DNA from: Rhizobiaceae bacterium
Lineage (GTDB): Bacteria; Pseudomonadota; Alphaproteobacteria; Rhizobiales; Rhizobiaceae
Length of the DNA: 64,000 bases
Assembly (NCBI GenBank): GCA_017644105.1
Contig: JAEPMD010000002.1
Span: 1 to 64,000, forward strand
Reading direction: 5' to 3'
The position numbers and the translations under genes are program-made. The notes below the pieces were generated by a model. The model was not told the origin of the DNA. It saw only the letters and a program-made list of their open reading frames with translations, and ran no database searches. Numbering within the stretch: the first letter of the stretch is position 1; each line of letters opens with the position of its first letter. Below are positions 35,501-43,030 of the stretch, one piece after another.

Positions 35501-36643
35501 TCAATCGCTTAATGTGTCAAAAAAGCCCTTCATCTTGGAAAAGAAACCAGATGATTCGGGATTGTTCTCATTTGATGAGATTTCTTGGAATTCTTCCAAG
35601 AGTTCTTTTTGACGGCGACTGAGGTGTTGTGGCGTTTCAACGGCGATCCGAATATATAAATCACCTTTTTGGCTGGAACGCATCACCGGCATGCCTTTGC
35701 CACGCATGCGTAGCTCTTTGCCTGATTGCGTGCCTTCTGGCACCGTGACGCGTGATTTTGAGCCATCAAGCGTGGTGACTTCAAATTTACCGCCAAGTGC
35801 AGCTTTCGTCATCGAGATCGGTACCATACAATAAAGGTCCGCACCTTCCCTTTGGAAAAACTCATGCGGCCTGACCGATAAGAAGATGTATAAATCGCCT
35901 GTCGGTCCACCGCGTTGGCCAGCTTCACCTTCACCAGCGACACGAATGCGCGTGCCGTCTTCAATCCCAGCTGGGATGTTCACTGACAAAGATTTTTCTT
36001 CCGATACCCGACCCTGACCTGAACATTTGTTGCAAGGGTCTGAAATAATTTGTCCATTGCCATGACAAGTTGGGCACGTGCGTTCAACAGAGAAGAACCC
36101 TTGTGCTGCACGCACTCGGCCAATACCGCCACATGTAGAACATGTAGTAGGCGAACTGCCTGGTTTTGCGCCAGAACCAGAACATTCATCGCAGCTCACA
36201 GAAGTTGGAACGCGAATTTGCGCCGTTTTTCCTTCAAAGGCTTCTTCGAGCGAAATTTCCATATTGTAGCGCAAATCTGCGCCACGTTCGCGACCACCGG
36301 ATGATCTGCGCTGACGTTGACCACCACCCATCATATCGCCGAAAATATCTTCGAAAATATCGTGGAAGCCACCCGCGCCACCGCCGCCAAAACCAGCGCC
36401 GCCACCTGGGCCACCTTGTTCAAACGCGGCGTGACCAAAACGATCATAGGCTGAGCGTTTTTGTGGGTCTTTTAGCGTTTCATAGGCTTCATTTATTTCT
36501 TTAAACTTTTTCTCAGCTTCTGCATCATCAGGATTTTTATCCGGATGATATTTCATCGCAAGTTTGCGGAAGGCACTTTTCAGTTCCTTCTCATCTGCGC
36601 CTTTTGATACGCCAAGCAGTTCGTAGAAGTCAGCTTTTGCCAT
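35501..36643 (-). CDS. dnaJ: Co-chaperone DnaJ
   Basis: 380-residue class A J-protein. J domain ([19 protein letters not shown] to YHPDKNPDD, with HPD), a Gly/Phe-rich linker, the zinc region with four repeats [24 protein letters not shown] and CNKCSGQG, and the C-terminal substrate-binding domain with [11 protein letters not shown]. It stimulates DnaK ATPase and holds unfolded substrates. The ATG at 36643 is preferred to a TTG two codons earlier. It is downstream of dnaK with a hairpin in the 63-bp gap. Confidence 0.96.
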   Translation of the reverse strand: MAKADFYELLGVSKGADEKELKSAFRKLAMKYHPDKNPDDAEAEKKFKEINEAYETLKDPQKRSAYDRFGHAAFEQGGPGGGAGFGGGGAGGFHDIFEDIFGDMMGGGQRQRRSSGGRERGADLRYNMEISLEEAFEGKTAQIRVPTSVSCDECSGSGAKPGSSPTTCSTCGGIGRVRAAQGFFSVERTCPTCHGNGQIISDPCNKCSGQGRVSEEKSLSVNIPAGIEDGTRIRVAGEGEAGQRGGPTGDLYIFLSVRPHEFFQREGADLYCMVPISMTKAALGGKFEVTTLDGSKSRVTVPEGTQSGKELRMRGKGMPVMRSSQKGDLYIRIAVETPQHLSRRQKELLEEFQEISSNENNPESSGFFSKMKGFFDTLSD

Positions 36644-36666
36644 GTGCAAAATATCCGTCAGGTCAG

Positions 36667-36693
36667 CTGTTGGCGGACCAATTCCGCCAACAG
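36667..36693 (-). promoter_or_regulatory. dnaK-dnaJ intergenic hairpin
   Basis: An exact 11-bp stem (CTGTTGGCGGA at 36667-36677, TCCGCCAACAG at 36683-36693) with a 5-nt loop lies between the dnaK stop and the dnaJ start. There is no T-run on the minus strand, so it is more likely an RNA-processing or stability element that sets the dnaK:dnaJ ratio than a terminator. Confidence 0.65.
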
Positions 36694-36706
36694 AATTAGA
36701 CTGAAA

Positions 36707-38644
36707 TTACGCCGATTTTTTATCGTCGTCGTCGCCATCGTGGACTTCTTCGAAGTCAGCATCAACAACATTATCGTCTTCAGCGGCTGCATGGCCAGCT
36801 GCATCAGCTTCTGCCGCAGCTTGCTCTTCAGCTTGCTGAGCTTCGTACATGGCTTGACCAAGTTTCATGGATGCATCCATAAGAACCTGAGTTTTCTCGC
36901 CGATAAGCTCACCATCTGGCTCTTCAGTATCGATAGCTTCTTTCAAGCCTGCAATCGCGTCTGTGATTGCGTTACGATCTTCTTCAGAAACTTTATCACC
37001 GTAATCAGCAAGTGATTTCTCAGAGGATGCAATCAAGCTTTCAGCATTGTTTTTAGCTTCAACAGCTTCACGACGCTTCTTATCCGCTTCAGCATTGCTT
37101 TCAGCTTCTTTGATCATTGCTTCGATATCATCGTCAGATAGGCCACCATCCGCTTGGATTCGGATTTGCTGCTCTTTGCCTGTGCCTTTATCTTTCGCAG
37201 ACACGTTCACAATACCATTGGCATCAATATCAAACGTCACTTCGATTTGCGGCACACCGCGTGGTGCAGGTGGAAGACCAACAAGGTCAAACTGACCAAG
37301 GTTTTTATTGTCTGCAGCCATTTCACGCTCACCTTGTGATACGCGGATGGTTACAGCATTTTGGTTATCTTCAGCTGTTGAGAAGACCTGACTTTTCTTT
37401 GTCGGGATTGTTGTGTTGCGGTCGATCAAACGCGTGAACACGCCACCCAATGTTTCAATACCCAATGACAATGGTGTCACGTCAAGAAGAAGAACGTCTT
37501 TCACGTCGCCTTGGAGTACGCCACCCTGAATGGCAGCACCCATGGCCACAACTTCATCAGGGTTCACACCTTTATGAGGCTCTTTGCCGAAGAATTGTTT
37601 CACAACTTCCTGAATTTTCGGCATACGTGTCATACCGCCAACCAGAACAACCTCGTCAATTTCACCAGCAGAAAGACCAGCATCTTTAAGTGCAGATTTG
37701 CATGGTCCAATTGTGCGCTGAACGAAATCATCAACCAAGCTCTCAAGTTTTGAGCGAGACAATTTCATGGTCAAGTGTTTTGGACCAGATGCATCAGCTG
37801 TGATGAACGGAAGGTTGATCTCTGTTTGTGATGCAGAAGACAATTCGATCTTAGCTTTTTCAGCAGCTTCTTTAAGACGCTGTAGTGCAAGCTTGTCGTT
37901 TGTTAGGTCAACGCCTTGCTCTTTCTTGAACTCAGTTGAAAGATATTCAACCAATCGCATGTCGAAGTCTTCACCACCCAAGAATGTATCACCATTGGTT
38001 GATTTCACTTCAAATACTCCGTCACCGATTTCAAGGACGGACACATCAAATGTACCACCACCCAAATCGTAAACAGCAATTGTTTTACCATCTTTTTTAT
38101 CAAGACCATAAGCTAGTGCTGCAGCTGTTGGCTCGTTGATAATACGAAGAACTTCAAGACCGGCAATCTTACCGGCATCTTTTGTTGCCTGGCGTTGCGC
38201 ATCATTAAAGTAAGCAGGAACTGTGATCACAGCTTGCTGGACGTTTTCACCCAAATAAGCTTCTGCAGTTTCTTTCATTTTCTGCAAGATCATCGCAGAA
38301 ACCTGAGCAGGAGAATAATCTTTACCAGATGCTTTCACCCATGCATCGCCATTGTCACCTTTTACAATTTCATAAGGCACAAGGTCTTTGTCTTTTTTGA
38401 CCATGGCATCGTCAAAGCGACGGCCGATCAAACGCTTTACAGCAAACAAAGTATCGGTTGGGTTTGTAACAGCCTGACGCTTTGCTGGTTGACCAACAAG
38501 ACGCTCACCATCATCGGAAAATGCGACCATAGACGGCGTTGTGCGCGCGCCTTCCGCATTTTCGATAACTTTTGCGTCTCCGCCATCCATTACCGCGACA
38601 CAGGAGTTTGTCGTTCCCAAGTCAATTCCAATTACTTTCGCCAT
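36707..38644 (-). CDS. dnaK: Hsp70 chaperone DnaK
   Basis: 645-residue ATP-dependent chaperone. The nucleotide-binding domain starts [17 protein letters not shown] and includes [35 protein letters not shown] and [13 protein letters not shown]. The interdomain linker is [18 protein letters not shown], and the substrate-binding domain and helical lid end in an acidic tail ([14 protein letters not shown]). GGAG precedes the ATG. It is preceded by a heat-shock-type promoter and followed by dnaJ. grpE is not nearby. Confidence 0.98.
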   Translation of the reverse strand: MAKVIGIDLGTTNSCVAVMDGGDAKVIENAEGARTTPSMVAFSDDGERLVGQPAKRQAVTNPTDTLFAVKRLIGRRFDDAMVKKDKDLVPYEIVKGDNGDAWVKASGKDYSPAQVSAMILQKMKETAEAYLGENVQQAVITVPAYFNDAQRQATKDAGKIAGLEVLRIINEPTAAALAYGLDKKDGKTIAVYDLGGGTFDVSVLEIGDGVFEVKSTNGDTFLGGEDFDMRLVEYLSTEFKKEQGVDLTNDKLALQRLKEAAEKAKIELSSASQTEINLPFITADASGPKHLTMKLSRSKLESLVDDFVQRTIGPCKSALKDAGLSAGEIDEVVLVGGMTRMPKIQEVVKQFFGKEPHKGVNPDEVVAMGAAIQGGVLQGDVKDVLLLDVTPLSLGIETLGGVFTRLIDRNTTIPTKKSQVFSTAEDNQNAVTIRVSQGEREMAADNKNLGQFDLVGLPPAPRGVPQIEVTFDIDANGIVNVSAKDKGTGKEQQIRIQADGGLSDDDIEAMIKEAESNAEADKKRREAVEAKNNAESLIASSEKSLADYGDKVSEEDRNAITDAIAGLKEAIDTEEPDGELIGEKTQVLMDASMKLGQAMYEAQQAEEQAAAEADAAGHAAAEDDNVVDADFEEVHDGDDDDKKSA

Positions 38645-38802
38645 TTTTCATCTTTCTCCTAAAAGCAAGCTGCCGGAACCGATATCCGCATTCCTAAAGG
38701 CAGCCCCTAACGGGACACAATATACTGATTATCCGCGATTTGCGGGTTTGTTAGTCAAAGGCCCCTCCATGGCATACGGCGGTCACCTCGACGTCTGCGG
38801 CC

Positions 38803-38832
38803 TATATAAGAAGGCTTGCGCCAGACTGCAAG
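38803..38832 (-). promoter_or_regulatory. Candidate RpoH (sigma-32) promoter of dnaK
   Basis: On the minus strand CTTG (38832-38829) is separated by 18 nt from CTTATATA (38810-38803), agreeing with the alphaproteobacterial sigma-32 pattern of CTTG and a CYTATNT-like -10 box. Transcription would start near 38796, giving a leader of about 150 nt before dnaK. Heat-shock control of dnaKJ by RpoH is usual in this class. Confidence 0.65.
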
Positions 38833-38878
38833 GCGTTAAAGCGCATCTTTTTCACTCATTTTGTGAGTTTTTTTCAGC

Positions 38879-41107
38879 TTAACGACCTAAAATCACATCC
38901 AAAATGGAATTCGGTCGACCAGAATTCGAATTATCTGTTGAGCCAGTGAGTGGTTTTGCTGGAACCAAATGGGTCTGACGAAGGGAATCACCACGGTCAA
39001 AAGCTTCTCTGGAAACAGGAATTGGGATCGAACTTGTCGATTCAGAAGATGGTAATGGCGCCAAACGATCAGTTAATTCGTCGATATTCGAACCTGGATC
39101 ACCAAAAAGTGGGGTAGGGCTGGTCACGCGCGGTAAAGACGCAACCGACATGCCCTCATGCGCATGTAGCATCACGGCCTGCCAAATCTTTGCCGGAAGA
39201 CCGCCACCGGTCACTTTTTTAGTCGATGCACCATCGTCATTTCCAAGCCAGACGCCTGCGGTCAAATTAGCAGTATAACCGACAAAAAGTGCATCTCGGA
39301 AAGACTGACTGGTGCCGGTTTTGCCTGCAACTTGCCAATTTGGCAATTGCGCGTTTCGTCCTGTGCCATCGGTTACAACGCTGGTGAGCATCTCATTCAT
39401 TTGATTAGCCACATTAGGTGCCAATACGCGCGGAGGATGATCAAACACATTTTCAAACAAGAGTTGACCATCGGTTGTTGAAATCCGCTTGATAATATGC
39501 GGCGTTGCCTTAAACCCGCCATTCATAAAAGGTGCGTAGGACGAGGTTAGTTCAAGCAGGGTGACTTCTGACGTGCCAAGCGCGATGGATGCATTGGTAT
39601 TAAGTTTGGCTTCAATACCCATGCGTTTCGCCGTTTTGGCCACATTATTTGGACCAACCTGCACCACCAATTGCGCAGCGATGGTATTAAGCGATTTTGC
39701 CAATGCCTCATTGAGCGTTACAGGTCCGCGATATTTCTCATCATAATTTTGCGGTGTCCATTTACCAATGCGAACGGGTGCGTCGTTGCGGATTGAATTG
39801 GGTGTTTCACCTTGTTCCAAAGCAGCTGTGTAGACGAAGGGTTTAAACGCTGACCCAGGTTGTCGCAAAGCTTCGCTGGCGCGATCAAATTGACTGGTGG
39901 CATAGTTTCGCCCGCCGATTAAAACCTGGATTGCTCCACCTGCATCAATGGCAACAATCGCGCCTTCCTTGACGTTAAATTTTTCACCATTGCTTTCAAG
40001 CGTGGTGCGAAGGACCTGTTCAGCTTTCTTTTGAAGCTCAAAATCAATCGTTGTTTCGATGATAAGGTCTTCTTTAACGTCACCGATGAGTGCTTTAAGA
40101 TCGTCCATCACGCGGTCGGCAGCAAAGTTTTCAGAACCTGTCCAATAACTTTTCGCCCGTGTTTGCGGTTGCGTGAGTGCAGTTGTGGCTTCGCGGTCAT
40201 CAATAAATCCGGCGCGTTGCATGGCGCCCAGCACCACTTGACCGCGCTCTTCAGCAAGGTCAGGATTACGGGCCGGGGAAAGGCGAGACGGTGCTTTTAA
40301 CAGCCCGGCTAAAAGGGCTGCTTCTGCAAGATTGACCTCTTTGGCGGGTTTTTGAAAATAGCGTCGCGCGGCCGCTTCAACACCATAAGCACCCGATCCA
40401 AAATACACCCGGTTGAGATACATCTCCAAAATCTGATCTTTAGTGAAATTATGCTCCAGCCAGAATGCGAGAAGGACTTCCTGCACTTTTCGTTCAAGCG
40501 TGCGATCGGGCGAGAGGAATAGGTTTTTTGCAAGCTGCTGAGTGAGCGTTGAGCCACCCTGTACTGTGCGCCCAGCAACGAGATTTGAATACATTGCCCG
40601 GGCAAGCCCAATTGGATCAATGCCGAAATGGCTGTAAAAACGCCGATCCTCAATTGCGATCACAGCTTGGGGAATATATGGCGACATATCACTTAAGAAG
40701 AGCGCCTGCCCGCCCGTGATGCCGCGATTGGCAATCACCTGGCCATCATAAGACATGATCTGAACATTTGGTGGTCGTTGCGGTACGTCCCACGTTTTCG
40801 CGCTCGGCATTTTTGCCCCGTAGAAAGCGAAAATACTGCCGACGCCAATGGCGCCCCAAATGCCGAGAACAAAACACCAATAAACCGAGGATTTGAAAAA
40901 CCGGACCAGAAGGCTCGGTTTTTGTGCTTTACCGCGCGCAGATTTTGTCTGGCGTCGATTTGTACCAGAACGCGATTTGGCCTTGGCTTTTGTCGCGCTA
41001 TTGGACTTCCGCTGAGATTTGCCAGTCGTCTTTGCCTCAGATTTTGCAGGACTTTTCGACTGAAAACTCGGTTCTACCCGTGTTTTTGCTTTTTTCTTAC
41101 TGGCCAT
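38879..41107 (-). CDS. Class A penicillin-binding protein (PBP1-type)
   Basis: 742-residue bifunctional peptidoglycan synthase. A long Lys/Arg/Ser-rich cytoplasmic tail (about 1-65) precedes one membrane helix (YWCFVLGIWGAIGVGSIFAFY). The GT51 transglycosylase domain has IEDRRFYSHFGIDPIG with the catalytic Glu, QGGSTLTQQLAKNLFL, and KVQEVLLAFWLE with MYLNRVYFG. The transpeptidase domain has SxxK in GSAFKP, SxN in KSLNT and KTG in AGKTGTS. The ATG at 41107 is chosen over a TTG seven codons upstream. A Pro/Ser-rich C-terminal tail ends the protein. Confidence 0.94.
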   Translation of the reverse strand: MASKKKAKTRVEPSFQSKSPAKSEAKTTGKSQRKSNSATKAKAKSRSGTNRRQTKSARGKAQKPSLLVRFFKSSVYWCFVLGIWGAIGVGSIFAFYGAKMPSAKTWDVPQRPPNVQIMSYDGQVIANRGITGGQALFLSDMSPYIPQAVIAIEDRRFYSHFGIDPIGLARAMYSNLVAGRTVQGGSTLTQQLAKNLFLSPDRTLERKVQEVLLAFWLEHNFTKDQILEMYLNRVYFGSGAYGVEAAARRYFQKPAKEVNLAEAALLAGLLKAPSRLSPARNPDLAEERGQVVLGAMQRAGFIDDREATTALTQPQTRAKSYWTGSENFAADRVMDDLKALIGDVKEDLIIETTIDFELQKKAEQVLRTTLESNGEKFNVKEGAIVAIDAGGAIQVLIGGRNYATSQFDRASEALRQPGSAFKPFVYTAALEQGETPNSIRNDAPVRIGKWTPQNYDEKYRGPVTLNEALAKSLNTIAAQLVVQVGPNNVAKTAKRMGIEAKLNTNASIALGTSEVTLLELTSSYAPFMNGGFKATPHIIKRISTTDGQLLFENVFDHPPRVLAPNVANQMNEMLTSVVTDGTGRNAQLPNWQVAGKTGTSQSFRDALFVGYTANLTAGVWLGNDDGASTKKVTGGGLPAKIWQAVMLHAHEGMSVASLPRVTSPTPLFGDPGSNIDELTDRLAPLPSSESTSSIPIPVSREAFDRGDSLRQTHLVPAKPLTGSTDNSNSGRPNSILDVILGR

Positions 41108-41205
41108 AGCTTCGCAGATTACCGTCAATACGCATTACAATTCGTACCAATTTAGACGATTGTTTTTAAGGGGAGGTTAAGCTTGGTATTAACTATAAAT
41201 TTCAG

Positions 41206-42591
41206 TTAACCCGCCAATTCATGCAAAATTCGGATCCAGGAGCGAATACCTTTGTGAAATGAATTTAGTTCATATTTCTCATTGGGTGAGTGCAGCTGAT
41301 CATCGGCAAGACCAAATCCAACCAATAATGAATCCATGCCTAAAATAGTTTGGAAATCACCGACAATCGGAATAGAGCCGCCGCCACCAACAAGCACAGC
41401 AGGTTTTGGCCATTCGTCTGAAAGCGCAGACATCGCTTTTTTTATCAATGGCGAATCATAGGAAAGCTGAATGCCGCCCGATGCGCCATGTTCTTTGAAG
41501 CTTGCGGTACAATCGCTTGGCAGCCGGTCATTGACGAATTGTCGAAACGCAACACGCAATTTATCCGGATCCTGCTTTCCAACGAGTCGGAATGAGATTT
41601 TTGCACTCGCTTCTGCTGGGATCACGGTTTTAAAGCCATCATCGGTATAGCCGCCAATAATGCCGTTCACTTCAGCGGTTGGACGTGCCCAGGTAAGTTC
41701 TTTATATGAACGGCCTTTCTCACCAAAATTTTCGCTAAGACCAATTTCCCCTAGGAAATCCTGATCAGATTGCCCCAGACCCTTCCACATTTCTTTGATA
41801 TGGTCGGGTGTTTCTTCAACACCTTCATAAAATCCATCAATCGTAATGCGTCCATCTGCATCGTGAATGTCACCGATAATGCGCGATAAGATTGTGATGG
41901 GATTGGCAGCTGATCCGCCATAAAGGCCCGAATGCAAATCGCGATCAGCCGCGTGAATGGTGACTTCCTCACCTAGCAGCCCGCGCAAGCTGGTTGGAAT
42001 GGCAGGTGTTTGTTTGTCCCACATGCCAGTATCACAGACGAGGGCAAAATCCGCTTTTAACTCGTCTTTATGACTTTCCAAAAACGGCTGCAGGCTTGGT
42101 GAACCTGATTCCTCTTCACCCTCAAATAAAATGACGATATTGCAGGGGAGTTTACCGGCAGTTTCCTTATAAGCGCGGCAAGCTTCGACAAATGTCATCA
42201 GCTGGCCTTTATCATCACTGGTTCCGCGCCCGGTGATCACTTTACTTCCGTTACGTTCTTGGATTTTTGGATCAAATGGATCATCATCCCAAAGTTCAAT
42301 TGGATCAACAGGCTGCACGTCATAATGACCATAAAACAACACATGCGGCGCATCCTCACCAGCACCATTATAGTGGCCCACCACCATAGGATGCCCAGTG
42401 GTTGGGCGCACGGAGGCTTCAAAGCCTAGAGTATTTAAATAATCAGATAGATAACTCGCAGCCCGCTGGCATTCATCCTTATATTCAGGATCGGTTGAGA
42501 TTGATGGAATTTTGACCAGTTCAAATAAGGTCTCAAGGCTTGACGGTAAATTCTCGTCCGCGGTTGAAAGGGCTGTTTCCAATTGTGACAT
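41206..42591 (-). CDS. M20-family dipeptidase
   Basis: 461-residue zinc metallopeptidase of the M20 dipeptidase/carnosinase type. Metal and catalytic motifs: VLFYGHYDVQPVDP, ITGRGTSDDKGQLMTFVEA and ILFEGEEESGSPSL, with the inserted dimerisation domain and a late GGGGSIPIV. The start at 42591 is set by GGAG eight bases upstream; the frame continues upstream into the sRNA terminator region. It is directly downstream of the three-hairpin RNA gene on the same strand, whose terminator ends about 65 bp before this ATG. Confidence 0.93.
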   Translation of the reverse strand: MSQLETALSTADENLPSSLETLFELVKIPSISTDPEYKDECQRAASYLSDYLNTLGFEASVRPTTGHPMVVGHYNGAGEDAPHVLFYGHYDVQPVDPIELWDDDPFDPKIQERNGSKVITGRGTSDDKGQLMTFVEACRAYKETAGKLPCNIVILFEGEEESGSPSLQPFLESHKDELKADFALVCDTGMWDKQTPAIPTSLRGLLGEEVTIHAADRDLHSGLYGGSAANPITILSRIIGDIHDADGRITIDGFYEGVEETPDHIKEMWKGLGQSDQDFLGEIGLSENFGEKGRSYKELTWARPTAEVNGIIGGYTDDGFKTVIPAEASAKISFRLVGKQDPDKLRVAFRQFVNDRLPSDCTASFKEHGASGGIQLSYDSPLIKKAMSALSDEWPKPAVLVGGGGSIPIVGDFQTILGMDSLLVGFGLADDQLHSPNEKYELNSFHKGIRSWIRILHELAG

Positions 42592-42655
42592 GTTGTGGCT
42601 CCGGCATAAGATCGGCATGATTTGATTTCTATGAAGATTTAACGAGCTTTCTTGC

Positions 42656-42830
42656 AAAAGAAAAGCCACCATAACCGGAGGGGGGAGGTCATGGTGGCTA
42701 TGTTATTTGAGCCAAACCCGGAGGGGAAGGGGATTGGCTCGTCTATCTAGTGTGGCAGGGGAACCGTAACTAGACAGCGGCTTGTTTGCGCCGGTGTAAC
42801 TAAAATGGGTGGTGAAAGCGGCGAAACAAT
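42656..42830 (-). ncRNA. Three-hairpin sRNA with C-rich anti-SD-like loops (cuckoo-RNA-like)
   Basis: On the minus strand three hairpins follow each other: stem TCTAGT/ACTAGA (42774-42769 and 42751-42746) with a 17-nt loop; stem GAGCCAA/TTGGCTC (42740-42734 and 42715-42709) with an 18-nt loop; and stem AGCCACCAT/ATGGTGGCT (42699-42691 and 42672-42664) with an 18-nt loop. The minus-strand loops carry GTTCCCCTGCC, CCCCTTCCCCTCCGG and CCTCCCCCCTCCGG, complementary to Shine-Dalgarno sequences. The last hairpin runs into TTTTCTTTT, an intrinsic terminator. The design recalls the cuckoo/CcsR sRNAs of Rhizobiales and Rhodobacterales with CCUCCUCCC loops. No DUF1127 gene is adjacent. Confidence 0.72.
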
Positions 42831-42836
42831 GGCCAT

Positions 42837-42866
42837 ATTATAAATTATTTGTAACATTTATGTGAT
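42837..42866 (-). promoter_or_regulatory. Candidate promoter of the three-hairpin sRNA
   Basis: A perfect TATAAT lies at 42842-42837 on the minus strand with ATCACA (four of six matches to TTGACA) 18 nt upstream at 42866-42861. Transcription would start near 42830, just before the hairpin array. The rest of 42867-43030, the polA leader region, shows nothing recognisable. Confidence 0.45.
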
Positions 42867-43030
42867 GCTACCCACACAAGTTGATTCGTATTGTATAAGC
42901 TGTGTACAGCACTTCGCCTCTGATGAATTTAAAATAAATTCCCAGCGTGACTTAAAATAATTTCAAAGAGTGGCGTTGAAAACATCATTCTAAGATAGAC
43001 CTTGCTAACGCATCAGGTTAAATATTGATC

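Noticed and set aside
42661-42780. Reading the G-rich loops on the plus strand as repeated ribosome-binding sites (GGAGGGG) for small peptides
   Set aside because: No start codon follows at suitable spacing with an open frame, and the terminator T-run and TATAAT box fit minus-strand transcription instead.
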